Source: Cololabis saira (taxonomy: Eukaryota > Chordata > Actinopteri > Beloniformes > Belonidae). Taken from it: DNA of 64,000 nt. The notes below the pieces were generated by a model. The model searched no databases and had not been told where the DNA came from. It was given only the letters and a program-made list of their open reading frames with translations. Below are positions 30,484-64,000 of this stretch, one piece after another (the first letter of the stretch is position 1; each line of letters starts with the position of its first letter). The position numbers and the translations under genes are program-made. The stretch lies in contig NC_084607.1 in NCBI RefSeq assembly GCF_033807715.1, positions 15,982,941 through 16,046,940 of the forward strand. The letters are read 5' to 3'.

Positions 30484-32560
30484 TTAGCGTCAGTAGTGTT
30501 GGTAGATGTTCTGTAAACATGGAAAGATACTCGTCTGTCATCATTTTTTAGCTTGGCAAGCCGACAGTTCAGTTGTTATTATCTCCTGTCTTGGCTCCTT
30601 CAGAGAGTGCTGACTTGCTTTATGTGCAGAAGGATAGTTTGAAACCCACCTGAAGCTGTCAGCAAAATTGACTTATGAAGAACAGAAATAACAAAATTAC
30701 TCTGACCAGTCTAGATAGGCCTCACGAACCCAAGATTTGTGCAAGATTTTCAATAGGTTTGCTCAATTTCTGTAGAGTGCATGTAAGTAAACAAAAAAAG
30801 GGTGGATATTTGATCAGTCCTGATTGTGTCAGTTGTTTGTGCATACCTCAGGGGAAGTATCACACTCTGACATGAAGGAGGGGTTAACCCCCCCAAACCC
30901 AGCAACATTAATGCAGAACATGAACAGCAACACTGCAGTTTTCGAGTGTATAAATGATCATGTTTATTTCATAGTTTATAAAACCTATGAGGCTGTAAGG
31001 ATGTTTAATTACTTCTACACTCAGAGGCCATAAACTTGGGGACACAGAGGCAGAATTGTAAAGTGGTCCTCCGTCTCTGCTGTCTCCATCCTTCATAACC
31101 CTGCTCATCTCATGAATATGTAGGTCCTCATATTCAGATGGCTTTATAAAACTATCCCTTTTTATACTCTCAGACTTTCTGTGCTGCTTAAACTGCTCAA
31201 CCAAATGTCACCTAATCAGTCAATTTTTACGAAGTAGATACTTGGAAGCTCTTTATGTGCCAACACGCACACGTGCAGAGTGCACGTGCTCCGTTGAAGC
31301 CTATAGGAAAGATAATGACTTATTGCAGCTGATTAAGAACAGATTCCTGGGCAGCTGTCAGAGGGGTTATTTTATTACCAGTGACCTCCCCAAGTGTTTG
31401 TGCATCCCTCTCGCTCTCTGAGCTGTAGCAGTTCGGTGTGAGAGTGAGTCTTTATGCCTCATGGGGGTGTACAACCCTCGTTTGAAGAGGCAGTTTCATG
31501 TTTTCATGTGTTTCTGAAGTCTTTTTTTTCCATATTTCTCATCTAGCATGATGAGGAAAGTCCATCTTTTTCTATCTTTAATCTGCTTCATGCCTTTATC
31601 TGTACTGAAATCTCTTTATTTTATAAATATTTATATTCTTTTTTTTGATTACTGCATCATTATAGATTATAGAAAGCTGGGGAAAGCTGGGGTTTTGCAT
31701 TTTATCAGTATGAATAAGTTATCATTACATTTATATTCAGGTAGAGCACTGTTAACAGTTCTGAATCCTATTTACTGGATTTCTACACGGGGGAGACGTA
31801 GACGACATGTTTCTGGTGTGAAATGCTAAAAAGTGAGTCTTTATTTAGTATTTTAATGTATAGTGTTGTGCCTGGCGAGCTCGGTGTTTTATTTTCTTTT
31901 TGAAAACGAGAAATGCCAGGTGGATGGCGCAACAGGTGATCTATTCCCAAACCACAGAATCCATCTTTTATTCTTTGTTTTGTTGCCGCTTTCATCATTT
32001 GCTTCGGCGGCGCAGCAGCGTGCCGCATTGTGCTGCTCGACTGTCTTTCTCTGTGTCTTTGTTGTTTTGTTTTGTGTTTGTGTGGGAAATATGAACACTT
32101 TGGAGAGATGTGACAAGTCAACAAGTCCAGTATGATTTCAAAGTGGCACTTGTTGATGTGAAATAGCTGAGAATGAAAATATCAAAAGACACATATTTTG
32201 CACTGTTAGTTTGGTATTTTGTTTCTGCAGTAATGCTTTTATTCAGGAGGTCCACCATAATTACACTGTCGTAATATACTGGCAGTGGAGGAAACAAAAT
32301 GATTGCAGAAACTAACATGTTTTTAATCAAATGACCAAGATTTTAACCTTAGTTTAATTTGACAGATGGCCTTAAATACCTTATTTGCAAAGGCTGGGCT
32401 CTTTTTTCTGGATCTGGACTTGGCTCTACGTAAGGGCAGAATCATGTAGGAAGAGATTAGTCCAGCAGGGATCAATAAGACATCAGATTAACAATAATTA
32501 TAAGTCAGAATTATTGAATGGGCTCCAGATCATTTCTACACCAAGCACCTGTTTGTGCCA
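30484..32560. other. non-coding, no gene recognised
   Basis: No feature was identified. The overlapping frames at 31783-32135 on both strands are unrelated to known proteins and reflect the absence of stops rather than coding sequence. Confidence 0.4.
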
Positions 32561-32626
32561 AATTGAATTGAATTGAATTGATTATCCTTTATTTTCTCCC
32601 TCAGTGGGGAAACTTATTTGTTGCAG
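32561..32626 (-). repeat. probable retroelement 3' end with (AATTG)n tail
   Basis: A pentamer repeat AATTG (32561-32580) abuts a segment containing cctttattttctccctcag and tggggaaact. On the minus strand this reads as a 3' UTR ending in a simple-repeat tail, as seen in fish LINEs and SINEs. It is too short to name. Confidence 0.4.
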
Positions 32627-32771
32627 CACACACATATAAGGGAGGGGTAAAAGGACTGAAAAGTCAGAAATAAAAAATATATAAAACATACAAAAGATAC
32701 GTATAAAATATGTATAAAATATGTATATGTATAAAAATTATACTGTGTATCAACACCTCCAAATGTGAGAC

Positions 32772-33290
32772 TGTGCTTCCCAGTCGAAACCGGGGGAAAA
32801 GCCCTTTCCAGATTGGGAGTGGAGTTCTGCTTAAAGTGGAGGAGTTTAAATTGTTCAAAAGTGAGGGAAAACATGGCAGGAGATCGACAGGCAGATCTGT
32901 GCGGCTTCTGCAATAATGCAGACTCGTCTGGTCTGTTGTGGTGATGAGAGAATTGAGTCAAAAGGCAGGACTCTCTTCCTGGTTCGATCGATGTTACTGC
33001 CTCCACATATCCTCACTAACTGTGGGTAGTGAATGTAAGAGCAAGATCACAGGTACCAGCGGCTGAAACGAGCTTCCTCTATAAGACGGCTGGATTGTCC
33101 CTTAGAGATGAGGTGAGATGAATCTAATGATTCACTGCTCCTCATCTGGTTAGGATCTGTCCCTGGGGAGGTTTTTCAGGCACGTCCAACCAGGATTACG
33201 TCCAGGGACAGACACAAGACATGCTGGAGAGATTATAGCTCTCCTCTGGATTGGGAAGGAGTATAGGCGGTGGCTGAAAGGCTGTGATTC
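32772..33290 (+). mobile_element. RTE/Rex-like LINE reverse transcriptase 3' remnant
   Basis: The DNA follows a very common fish RTE-type LINE: ttccagattgggagtggagt, the gtggaggagttt and gtgagggaaaacatgg words, gatcgacaggcagatc, tctggtctgttgtggtgatg, gagcttcctctataagacgg and ctggagagattatagctctc. The equivalent protein frame (SRVGVEFCLK..., RRLDCPLEMR, ARPTRI...CWRDYSSPLDWE) is broken by indels and stops. It represents the region after the polymerase domain, and the 3' tail is not clear. Confidence 0.75.
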
Positions 33291-33526
33291 CTTTATTAGG
33301 CTGCGGGCCCTCCAACACAATGGATTGATTATACTGTGTAGGTGTGAGAACCTTTGAGTGGGTTTGGTTGGTATTATTTACATAGAGGCACCAGCGGACT
33401 GATCTTCCTACACCATCTAGCCTTTTCATAACTTGGATATTCGGTGAGTAATTTCCCCACTTTACTTTGCGATGTGACAACCAGGTCAATCTGTAGGTTT
33501 GTAAACATTTTTCCTTCAGTATGGTT
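33291..33526. other. non-coding, no feature recognised
   Basis: A short spacer between the LINE remnant and the next MITE. Nothing was identified. Confidence 0.4.
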
Positions 33527-34187
33527 CATACCTGTCAAGTATTTGTTTAAAAAAAAAGAGGTAATTCCCACCGAGGTCCAGTATTACATTTTAAGACAGG
33601 TTTACAAGAAATATAAAATAACTACCTGTCAAACACTTCCAAACCACGTACAATTAAGTGCTGAGAATCTGAGAAGTCTACCTTTGTTGACACTGAAAGG
33701 CTCTGTACATTCCTATGTACTGTATGTAATTCCTATAATAGAGCCTAAATGAAAACGCAAATGGGAATTAAAGCACATTTATTTATTTGACACATTTTCA
33801 GTTTATATACACATTGATTGTCTTCAAGTGAAACATTTGCGTAACTGTGCCCCCTGCTCCTCTTTAGGAAAGTAAACTCTCTATCCCGTTTTTCCATATA
33901 TTTATAGGACTACTTCGCTTTTTTCTCGTTACATCCATCAGTCTCTCTGACTTGTGCCGAGTTTGTTCCCGTTGTTGCCACTAACCTTGTGAGAACCAGG
34001 CTACAGCGGGTGGCAGGTCTCGCGAGGCTCGTGACAATTCAGTTTGGATAGGCACAGGAATGCTTTTTAAAAATTACGACATTATAATATGGGGAATTAA
34101 CGGGAAAATACTAATACGGGAGGAAGGTGGGAAAGAGGGGTAAAATACGGTCGTTTCCCAGCCAAAACGGGAGACTTGACAGGTATG
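33527..34187. mobile_element. DNA-transposon MITE with catacctgtcaagt ends
   Basis: A perfect 14-base inverted repeat: catacctgtcaagt at 33527-33540 and acttgacaggtatg at 34174-34187. If the element itself starts at cctgtc, it is flanked by TA on both sides. No longer target duplication was found. The subterminal sequence has gggaaaatac/cgggag words on the right side. It is non-coding and not assigned to a superfamily. Confidence 0.65.
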
Positions 34188-34743
34188 TAGTAGAGTTACT
34201 GTCTGCTACAATAATGACTAAATGTAAGCAGTATTTACTGTTCTTCAATTCTGTTGCATTGGATTTAATGACCCTGCAGTATTTTCTTTCTTTAACAGAT
34301 TCATATACTTACATTTATTATTTAGCTATTTGTTGCTCTCTAATATACAGTTCTACGGCATCAGCCAACATTTTAGTTTCTTGGGCATATTAATAGAGAC
34401 AGCCAGACTTTGTGTGTATCACAGTTCTCCAGATTTCCCCCGTGTGCACACACAGGGTTGTGTATTTTGACTTTGGAGCTTTTGCTGACTCAACATTAGG
34501 ATTTTTTATTTATTTGTTTGCGTCTGTTGCAAATTACACGAACATAGCCTCAAGCTACAAGATTTAAAGCATAATAATCCATATTTTTCCAGGCCAAGTA
34601 TACTGTAACTTGTAATTAATGTTAGATTGAAAATGATGCCATATTTTTGGGCTTGCCAGTGTAGTTTTACATTTCTTTAAAAAAAAGTAATTTCTGGTAC
34701 ACTGGGTTCTGGTAGTTGGTATAAAGGCTCAGAAGATATTCAC
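34188..34743. other. non-coding, no feature recognised
   Basis: AT-rich spacer between two mobile elements. No exon or RNA gene was seen. Confidence 0.4.
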
Positions 34744-35492
34744 TAGGGGTGGGTATTGGGAAGGACCTCATACGCATCACGATACGCATCACGATACTTG
34801 AGCCACGATACGATACACATTGCGATATCCCGATTATGCGATATCCCGATTATTATATTCTACATAGTTCACCGAAAAATTTAAAAATGCATTACACATC
34901 TTAAAATCCAAGTTGTATATATGTACATCAGATGATAGTGATGGATCTTAAAATCCGAGTTGCACGTTCATCAGATTATAGTGACAATTCATGGGACAAA
35001 CTGAGTCAAAACAATGTTTTATTATAACTATACAAGCTAAAGTTACAACTTATTTGTATATGTTTTTCATATGTAGTATGAGGTTGCTTTAATTATGTGG
35101 CAAATGATAATAAACACAAGAAAGATGGGTACTAAAACCAAGGACAGGCACAGTGATCAGTCAGTATAGATATAAATCCATAAATAAATAAACCTCTGTC
35201 CATTATTTTTCATTTTTTAAGGACAGGCAATTGTGTTATATTAAAAATAAATTATAAAATGAAATAAAACCTGAGCTCAGTGCAGGGCCCTCCCAGGGTT
35301 GGTAGAGAGTGGCAATGTCCAGGACTGTCACTTAGGTAGGAGCACTGGGTGATATAATGGGAAAAAAATCGGGGATAAAAAATATTTAAAAAAAAAAATA
35401 AATTAAAAAAAAAAAATCGATATTCAAATTTTTTATATCGATATTGAATCGGCTGGAAAAGTATCGCAATATATTGCCATATCGATATTTTT
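34744..35492. mobile_element. hAT-like MITE, right terminus missing
   Basis: It begins taggggtgggtattggg, a common hAT MITE end, followed by cacgatacg/cgatatcccgat words. From about 35365 to 35492 atcgatatt words recur in inverse orientation, as expected near the other end. The expected cccacccccta-like terminus is absent and the sequence passes into unrelated DNA after a T run at about 35488-35496. The right end therefore seems lost or decayed. Confidence 0.6.
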
Positions 35493-35496
35493 TTTT

Positions 35497-38400
35497 ACCT
35501 GTTTTTGTAATCTACCGAAAGCAAATAATGTCCGTGTAGATTTTGTACTTTTCTGTAGGGCAGTGGTGTGACTTTAAGCTCTGCGGCCACGAACAGGTTA
35601 ACATACAAATTGCACAACTTGACTTAAAATAACTGCTGTTTCGAACGCTCCTGGTTGTCGTGTAAGCAAATCGGTGCAATTTTATTCCAGACAGGGTGAA
35701 AAAGAGTGAAGTGAAATGAAGCTGTGCTGCATCTGAGCTGTGTGGGTGTTTGACTGAGGTATTACTGCGACTTCCAGTCAGCGTGTTGTTTTGCCCAGTG
35801 GAGATCTAAGGTTGGCTCGACTCTTTGAAGTGTCTGTACACTGGAAGGTGTGGAGTCCCGGTGCTCTCCAAACATCCCCCGCCTTTTAACTCTGCTCATG
35901 TCCATCTGTTAACTTATTGAAAGCAACAACAAAGTATGGTTGTGATGCTATAATGAGGCGTGGCTGGAGTGTCTTCTTCATCCACAGTCTCTCATTGCTC
36001 GCACCGGCTGACCTGTTTCCTGCTCTTATTAAGACGCTTTCTCGCCGTTTGCTGGACTCCAGGTGACAAGTAAAACAAAGAGTTGCATTATAACAGCGAA
36101 CAACGCTTGTCTCTCCATTCCTCGCTCCCCGTCTCTGCCACTCTTAACATGTCATCTCAAGCATTTATCCAACTACACACACATTTGTAGTTAAATTACA
36201 GACAGCCCCAGAGGTGTTTCACTGGAACCGTCGCAAGCTCTGATTGTCTGAGTGTGCGTCTCTGCCCAGTCATACGTGCTTTTCTGGATGCACATCACTG
36301 CTGGCTGCCTCCAGTGGATTTCCAAGCGTTGCCCAGGGAGGCAGAATTGGATAAAGGCAGAGTTTGAGGGTATGAGAGAGATAAATAATAAATATGCTTT
36401 ATTAATGACTGAAAATCAGTTAGATCCCTACATCTGGAATAACACTGGAATGTTTCTTTAAGGTGTCTGCATTCTTGATCTGTTTCTACATACACCAGCA
36501 CAAACACGCACCGTGACCTTTACCTGGTGGTTCATGCGTACTGCCCAGCTGTCAATTTCACCCCTTTTAACTCGCCTTCCCGGTCAAACACCACCTCTGA
36601 TCTTTCAGAGATTACCCTAATAGAGAGAGAGAGAGATAAACTGCTGGGTTTCCCCTTTGTTGGCTGACCGAGACCCTCCTGACTTCAAGAGTATATCAAG
36701 CACTGGGCAAGACTGATAGAAATAAGAGTGGCTGTGCAAAGTTCAAACTCTCTTCTTTTTTGTTGCTTATTCAATCAAATTAAAATATTTGATATATCAG
36801 CTGTAGTAAATTTTGAGGTCTGTGACAGTTTGGAGTTAGCAAGAAGGTACTTTATTGTGCAGGATTAGCAGGAAATGAGCAGGGCTGCAGTGAATCATCA
36901 GCTGATTTCCGTCCAAAGTCAAAGAGAAGTCGTGACCTGCAGCGTTGTTAGACGCCTAAACCTAACAGAATGTTATATTTAATCTTGATTATGTTCTTGT
37001 GGTTATATATTTCAGCTGTTTCTACTAGAGCATGCAGCACTACAATTATCAACGGCTGCAGGCTTGGATTATTTCTGTTTGCCCGTAGCCTTCATTGAAG
37101 AGCCGGATTTGTACTTTGCTGTTTTTACCTGCTTCTGCTCAATTGGACTTCTTCCCTCGTTCTCTCTGGTTTAATATTCAGCCGGCCTGCCCTGTCCTGT
37201 CACAGCTGGCATCCCACAAAGAGCTGTGCCATGCTAGCAGTAAATTAGGCTGCGTATCTAAGGTGAACGCGCGCTTTGCCTTCGCTAACCATCAGCACAA
37301 CAGACTGGAGAGGATGCTGCAAGGACATTACCTTTGTAGAAAGAAAACTGGTTTTTCATCAAAAACAAGATGGGGGAATAAAATACAATAATGTTTGGAA
37401 GAGGAACAGTAATTGAGAGGAATAAAAAGGGCAGAAAAGCCCATTAGAAAGATAGTTGAAATGTTTTAAATTGTTGTATCTTCCACCCCCTTCCTCACTT
37501 CTTTTCACTGCTGTCTTTTATGTGCAAGCGGCATTGAGACGATCCCAAAACATCTCGTCTGGGATCGAGGGATATTTGAGCTGAACTTTTTCTAATTTCC
37601 ACAAATATGAGTTTATGTTATGTAGCTTGGTGATACTCAGATAATTACCTCAGCTAATGTCTAATTGCTGGATTTCTGTGCCAGTGTAAGTAGTCTAATC
37701 TGAACTCTTGGCTGGATGAAATGGAGACTAAAGACATCACTTTGAACATTTCACACATCAAATGATTACAGAATCAAGCTGCAGAGTCATTAGTAATTAA
37801 GAAGCTCTTTATGTGGCGGTACACATTAAGTTTCAGTTCATATTATATTGCAGTTGCCATGGCGTTTTCCAGATAGCTGTGTTTGGTTTCTCAACTTGTC
37901 ATATAGGGAAGGCATATTCTGATTTGAATTCTCTCGAATAATGCTCAGTTGGAAGCCTCAAATTGCAGTTGCACAAGTGACAAAAGGACAAACGCATCTG
38001 TTTGAAGTGACTGTAAAATCAGATTTAACTGTTCAGAGCTGCAGCTCGCAATGTTCTTGCCCGTGTGTGCAACATGACGCCTGTTGTTCACCCTCCACTC
38101 TCTCTGACCCATTCATTTTTACATCCCCAAAATCGCTTGTGAATCCATCAAAGCACTCAAACCTCTCTGCTGATTTTCCATACCATACAGCTATGCATAT
38201 ATAAAGAGCAACGTCCTCTCTGTCTGCACTTTAAAGTCCAGTTCAGTGCTCTGAAAATGCATATCTCCTTAGTTTTGTTGTTCAGGAATTAGCTGTGAAA
38301 ATACAGCATATTAAAAGTGTGCTTTCAAAGTAGTTTGTGGGTGGGTTTGCAAGCGCTTCACGTCAGAAGCAGAAATCCTTTAATACATATATAATCCACT

Positions 38401-41400
38401 GCAGGAGGACGACTTGACCTGCTGAAGAAAAATCTCAGCAATAATGAGGCAAAATGTCTGCAGTCATTTTACAATACTACATGAATAAACCTGGACAGAT
38501 GGAATACGGATTGCTTTTTTTGTTTTCCATAAACCTAGAAATGACCGAGTGGTGTTGAACTGAATAATCAGGTCATTTTTTTCTTTACAGAATCTGTTTT
38601 TGTTGGTTTCTTGGCTTGTAGGAGACTTTTCTTTAGGGTGGTAATTTCTCCTGTCCCGTATTTCTTCTCTTATCGCTCAGCGCCCACCGCAGCAGGCTCT
38701 TTTTCTTTAGGCAGGTTAATGCTTCCGACCATGACTTCCCTCTTTGCAGTGGAGCCCAGACCGTATTGGCTGGGCTCACAGATCTTATCGCCTCCGAGTC
38801 CAGGCTTCTGCTGTCATTCAAGTCCTCAATTATTCAGCAGGCCAATGCGCTGTGCATTTTTTTTTTGGTAGCTCTGAGTCTTTGTAGTTGCTGTTTGGCC
38901 AGCTGCAGACCTGGAATTACTGGCAGAGGTTTCCATCTCGTGATAATGTATTTTCTGGAAACCCACTCTGTCATGGCCGTTTTACGTGTGTGTAAATGTT
39001 GTTGCCATTCGTCGGCTCCCAGAGATTGTTTTTGGCTGTCAGTCTACGTTGAAATATATACTGGCGGTGACTGACAACAATGAGAGTGAATATTCTGATC
39101 CCACTTTCTGTTCTCGCATTTCTGCCCACACAGCTTTTGCCGCTGCTTTTTTTTTTTTTTTTTTTTTTTTACGATCAGGCTTTGTATTCAGTATTGTGTC
39201 TCCTCAAACTGGAGTTTGAAAAGTTTTGGGATTGTATTTCAAATCAGTTTCACAAAGAGATGCTCTTTATTTAGAAAAAAAAAAACATTTTATTTTTAGT
39301 TTTCTCTTTTTACCAAGCATTTTCAAGCCCCTCGTTTGAATCGGTTTTGGCATCACAGCTTCTTTTCCCACAGCTCCGTGCTATAAAAGTCCAAATAAAA
39401 ATGCTTTTTTTTTTCTAACTAAAGAAAAATAATTTTGCAGCGGTGAACTCTCTTCGACACTCTTGTTGTTCTGTTTCTCCGACTTTTGCAAAGTCCTCCA
39501 GGTAAGAATAGAAACCCAAAACACCTCAAAGTTTAAGAAATTGGAGGTGTTTTCTGTCATTGCAATTAAAAGCAGGCTATCTACTAACCACAGTGCATCA
39601 GTCTAAAGAGTCACAGCTCCAAAACCAATATGTCTGACGTCGCAATTATTGACATATGTCTTTCAAATCTTTTGATTCCTCCCCAGACAACAGTCTCTTA
39701 TGCATGTCAACAGATGTGGTATAAGGTAAAATATCAAACTAAATCAGTCTTGCCAAACAAAAACAAAAAGTCACTTTTGATTTGATGTAAATACAGATAG
39801 ATGGTTAGATCCCTGTATGTCCAGACTTCTGTTTGACTACTGTGAATTATTTTGAGAATAAAAACAACAAATCTGCACATATGGCACTCTTAATTTACAT
39901 TCACCAATTATTCTTTATTCTTTACATAATTTATTAGAATTGTCCTGCAATAAGAGTTTGTATGAAAGTATTGCCCTTGTTAAAGTTCAAAAGTCCCTTT
40001 TTGTTTGACAAAAACACTCAGATTTTGTCTTGAATTCACGGTGAAAGAAGAAAACAATTAAAGCACTAAAGTATCCTTTGGTCCAGTTTTAGGTTTGTTT
40101 ATAGGTAGAGGAGCTTGCTCAGCTTTTTACTGTCACCCTCGCTGCTCAGTCACTATAACAAGCTGTAACACAGTGGCCCAGCGTTTCTCACCGCCGTAAT
40201 GGGACCCTTGAGCCGGGTACTTGTTAGGTGTTGCACAATAAGCTCCAGTCTAATGAAGTGGAAAGCAGAGATCTGGAAGGGTGACAACGGGGCTGGATGA
40301 ATGAGGCCGGCGGCCTCAGAGTGCAGCAGGGAACTCGATGCTAATGCTTTTAGCCAGGAGGTCAGTCCATTTTCGTCTCGACCCTGCTCAGTTTATCAGC
40401 ACTTGGTAATGTAAATGACGTGAGGGCAGGGCGTTGGAACTGCAGATCACCTCTAAATGCGGTATCCATTTGAGACTGAAAACAATGAGACGTGGGTTCA
40501 AATGCAGCTGTGTCCAGATGACTCGCCGACCTTCTGCTCTGAGGGTTATCCATCAGTGTTGCAGTCTTGTTTTTGCCTTTCTCAACTGCTCGCTTGCTAT
40601 TATGCAGATGGTCCGATTCACTCTGTCCCATCAAGCCTAATTTAGGTTAACCGATATTAACTTTGTTGTCAAATCATTATTTCCATGAAATCTAATTATT
40701 ATTGTAAACCGACTGTCTAACTGCTGACATTTTGTACTTTTCTGTGACTTGCTGTATATTCAAAATTTGCTGTGAGATTAGGAAACATTCCATGTTTCTT
40801 TATAAAGCCTGATTATTTACATGTATTATTCTGCAGGTTGTTGTAAAACACAAATGACATTCATTGCAAACCATTTCTCCATTTGTTAACCTTTACGGAT
40901 TCATTATAATGCATACATAATACATTAACCTCTTGAAAAACAGAGCTATCATTTCTCAATAGCTCTTTTCTGATAGACCTCTGCTGTGTTTGCTTGCACA
41001 TCTGTGCACAAACACACAAATTAACCCTTGGCATGTTTCTCTTTTAGCCAACGCCGGGGCTTGTTTTCCCAAGCAAGGTAACTTACTGGGCAAATGGCTC
41101 CCTGCTCTTTGATCACATCTCAAGTTCATTGTTATTCCAGTCACACATCTTATGTGTATCCATACCATCCCTTTGCAGTTGTCTCTTTTCTCTTCATGTT
41201 TGCCTTCCACCTTGGGCTGTCTTTTCTTTCATAAATAGTAGAGTTTAAAAGGCCAAGTGCTGTCAGAATGATGGAAGTGTTTAAGTATGGACAGACGGAA
41301 CAGAAAGTTCCAGGAAAGAGAGAGAATATGTAACAAAAGCGTCTGATGGTGTTGAGGGATGGACAGAATGATGGACGGGAGTCGGCGAGGAAAAGAAGAA

Positions 41401-41912
41401 AAATACCAGAAACCAAACAAACAGAAAAACTTGCTCCAACCAGAGTGTCCATTTGCATCATTTTTTCCCCGTTTCATGAGAAAAGAGCGACTGCCACTTC
41501 ATGACAAGCGGGCATGTAACAATGGAATGTCCTGCAAATCAAATTCAGTTTGAGCCTCTTCCTTTGATCTATCATAAAAGTATTTTACTTTTCTCATTTT
41601 TCTTCCCCTCAGAACTTGAAATCAATAATTCTGCGAGGAACTGCTCCATCCTGGTGGCAAATAGTCTAACATCACATCCCGTTTCTTTCTCTCTGTCTCT
41701 CCTGTCCCCTCTGTGCCTATTTTTCCACTCCGTTTCTCTCTGCTTCATTTGATGCTATGTGTGCCTGCTGTGTGTATGTATGTCTCCATCTCCACCCTTG
41801 AAATCCTTCTGCATGCTTGTGTGGGTGGTGGTTCAACTCTTCCTTGCGCACTTCCCACCCTTCCTTCCTCTCCCTTACCTTTCCTTTCCCCTTTCCTGTC
41901 CATGTCCATTAG
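35497..41912. other. non-coding, end of the long intron before the first srcin1 exon
   Basis: Contains a short GA tract (about 36622-36636), a 20-odd-base T run at 39149-39170 and AT-rich DNA. No exon fits. The last 250 bases before 41913 are pyrimidine-rich (tctctctgtctctcctgtcc and similar), which is consistent with a strong splice acceptor. Confidence 0.45.
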
Positions 41913-63222
<21,310 letters not shown>

Positions 63223-63600
63223 GTGAGTACAGCGGTGTAATTGAGTCCTGTGTACCGAAGCGTTACTAACACCGTTGTTCCTATCCTGGTCCCTCCGCTG
63301 TTCGAAAGCACTTTAACCCTTTCACATCCCTGCCATCATGTCATCAGAGTCTCCACGGCCTGTGACTGATGGGGAATTTTTTGTTGAATTTTACAATTCA
63401 CGCACTCTGGAAGAGTTTGCAGCTCGTGAGTCCAAGAGACGGCTGTTTGTAATCATGTAGTTGAATCAATAAATCCATATGCTGTTGTACCTGTACCTGT
63501 ACCTTATGTAGAAACAACAACTTATAACCTGACTTTTAATTAATTCATTGGTTTTAGAAATGGCTCATATGAAAGCTAAAACCCTCCCAAAGTATGTTTA
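63223..63600. other. srcin1 intron start, with an unexplained 40-codon frame and AATAAA
   Basis: A frame from ATG at 63338 to TAG at 63458-63460 (SSESPRPVTDGEFFVEFYNS...) is preceded by a possible acceptor (tcatcag, 63341-63347) and followed by AATAAA at 63468-63473. It matches no family I recognise. It could be an alternative terminal exon, an old insertion or chance. Confidence 0.3.
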
Positions 63601-63639
63601 ATACACTAAAATAAATTTGCTTCACTGAAGAAAGATTGA

Positions 63640-64000
63640 TGAACACATTTGACCCCTTTTATGGTCTGGAATGTAAGAGGTAACAGATTCTTGATATTTG
63701 AGGCTATCAATATTGCCTTCCACCCTGCAAATCTCTCGAACACCCCCATACTGGATTTAACCCCAGACCGTAATTTTTCCGCCACCAAGCGTAACTGTTT
63801 TCTGGTTGGATCTCGGATCCGTGCCGGCTCCGGTACTGTACATTCCCAAGACGTCAAATTTTGCAGCAGGATGGTCCATCGCATAGAGATATCGCATACT
63901 TTGATGTACATCTCTACATCAAAATTCCTCAAGGAGAAGAGGAACAAGGTGCTCCAGTACTGGCCGACATGAACATCATTGAGAATGTCTGGGCTGGAAT
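63640..64000 (+). pseudogene. decayed mariner-like transposase fragment, cut by the window end
   Basis: The + strand reads LQQDGPSHRDIA (63861 on), where QQD...H is the usual setting of the second catalytic Asp in Tc1/mariner transposases. It ends ADMNIIENVWAG, the D-N-IENVW block with the third catalytic acidic residue. Between them, LKEKRNKVLQYWP appears in another frame, so compensating frameshifts have occurred. Upstream, FMVWNVRGN resembles the MVWG motif. The reading is broken and no inverted repeat is visible before the window ends. Confidence 0.65.

Noticed and set aside
34088..34110. ATGGGNAAY match as a possible srcin1 first exon
   Set aside because: The match reads Met-Gly-Asn-stop and lies inside a MITE, so it cannot be the missing exon.

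Overview
This is a 64 kb piece of a vertebrate nuclear genome, almost certainly a ray-finned fish. The evidence is GT/AG-spliced exons separated by long non-coding DNA, long CA/GT microsatellites, and a repeat complement typical of teleosts: hAT, Harbinger and ISL2EU miniature elements plus L2-like and RTE/Rex-like LINE remnants. No bacterial or viral gene system is present.

The only host protein-coding gene I can support is srcin1 (SRC kinase signalling inhibitor 1, p140Cap/SNIP), on the + strand. Seven exons were assembled by eye: 41913-42271, 49133-49159, 57891-58086, 59342-59637, 60953-61773, 62576-62677 and 63182-63222. All junctions are GT/AG and all phases agree. Together they hold 1,842 coding bases (614 codons), the N-terminal half of the protein. 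The first coding exon (expected to start Met-Gly-Asn) was not found and probably lies upstream. The coiled-coil and C-terminal exons lie beyond the right edge. Two extra frame-preserving microexon candidates lie in the introns (55995-56027 and 58942-58953).

Layout: 1-41912 is probably one very long srcin1 intron (or intron plus upstream DNA). It carries a hAT relic (1034-1599), a Harbinger-type MITE (3260-3738), a hAT relic with a transposase C-terminus (11555-12303), an ISL2EU-like remnant with THAP and YqaJ/SWIM-family gene starts facing each other (14659-15348), a hAT MITE (16613-17226), LINE fragments (23888-24070, 24162-25360, 32772-33290) and further MITEs (30299-30478, 33527-34187, 34744-35492). 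From 41913 on, srcin1 exons alternate with introns. The introns hold a candidate enhancer (RFX X-box plus CArG box, 42943-42971), a hAT element (45185-45794), CA/GT repeats, a deleted L2 LINE with a younger element nested in it (52815-54545), and a hAT-like MITE that makes up most of the intron 61774-62575. The window ends in a decayed mariner-like transposase.

How it fits together: srcin1 encodes an adaptor that restrains SRC kinase through CSK and links to the actin cytoskeleton, mainly in neurons and epithelia. The tiny exons, GT repeat, UGCAUG cluster and X-box/CArG pair are candidate inputs to its neuronal splicing and transcription. All regulatory proposals are inference from sequence. 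Calls were made by eye without alignment tools.
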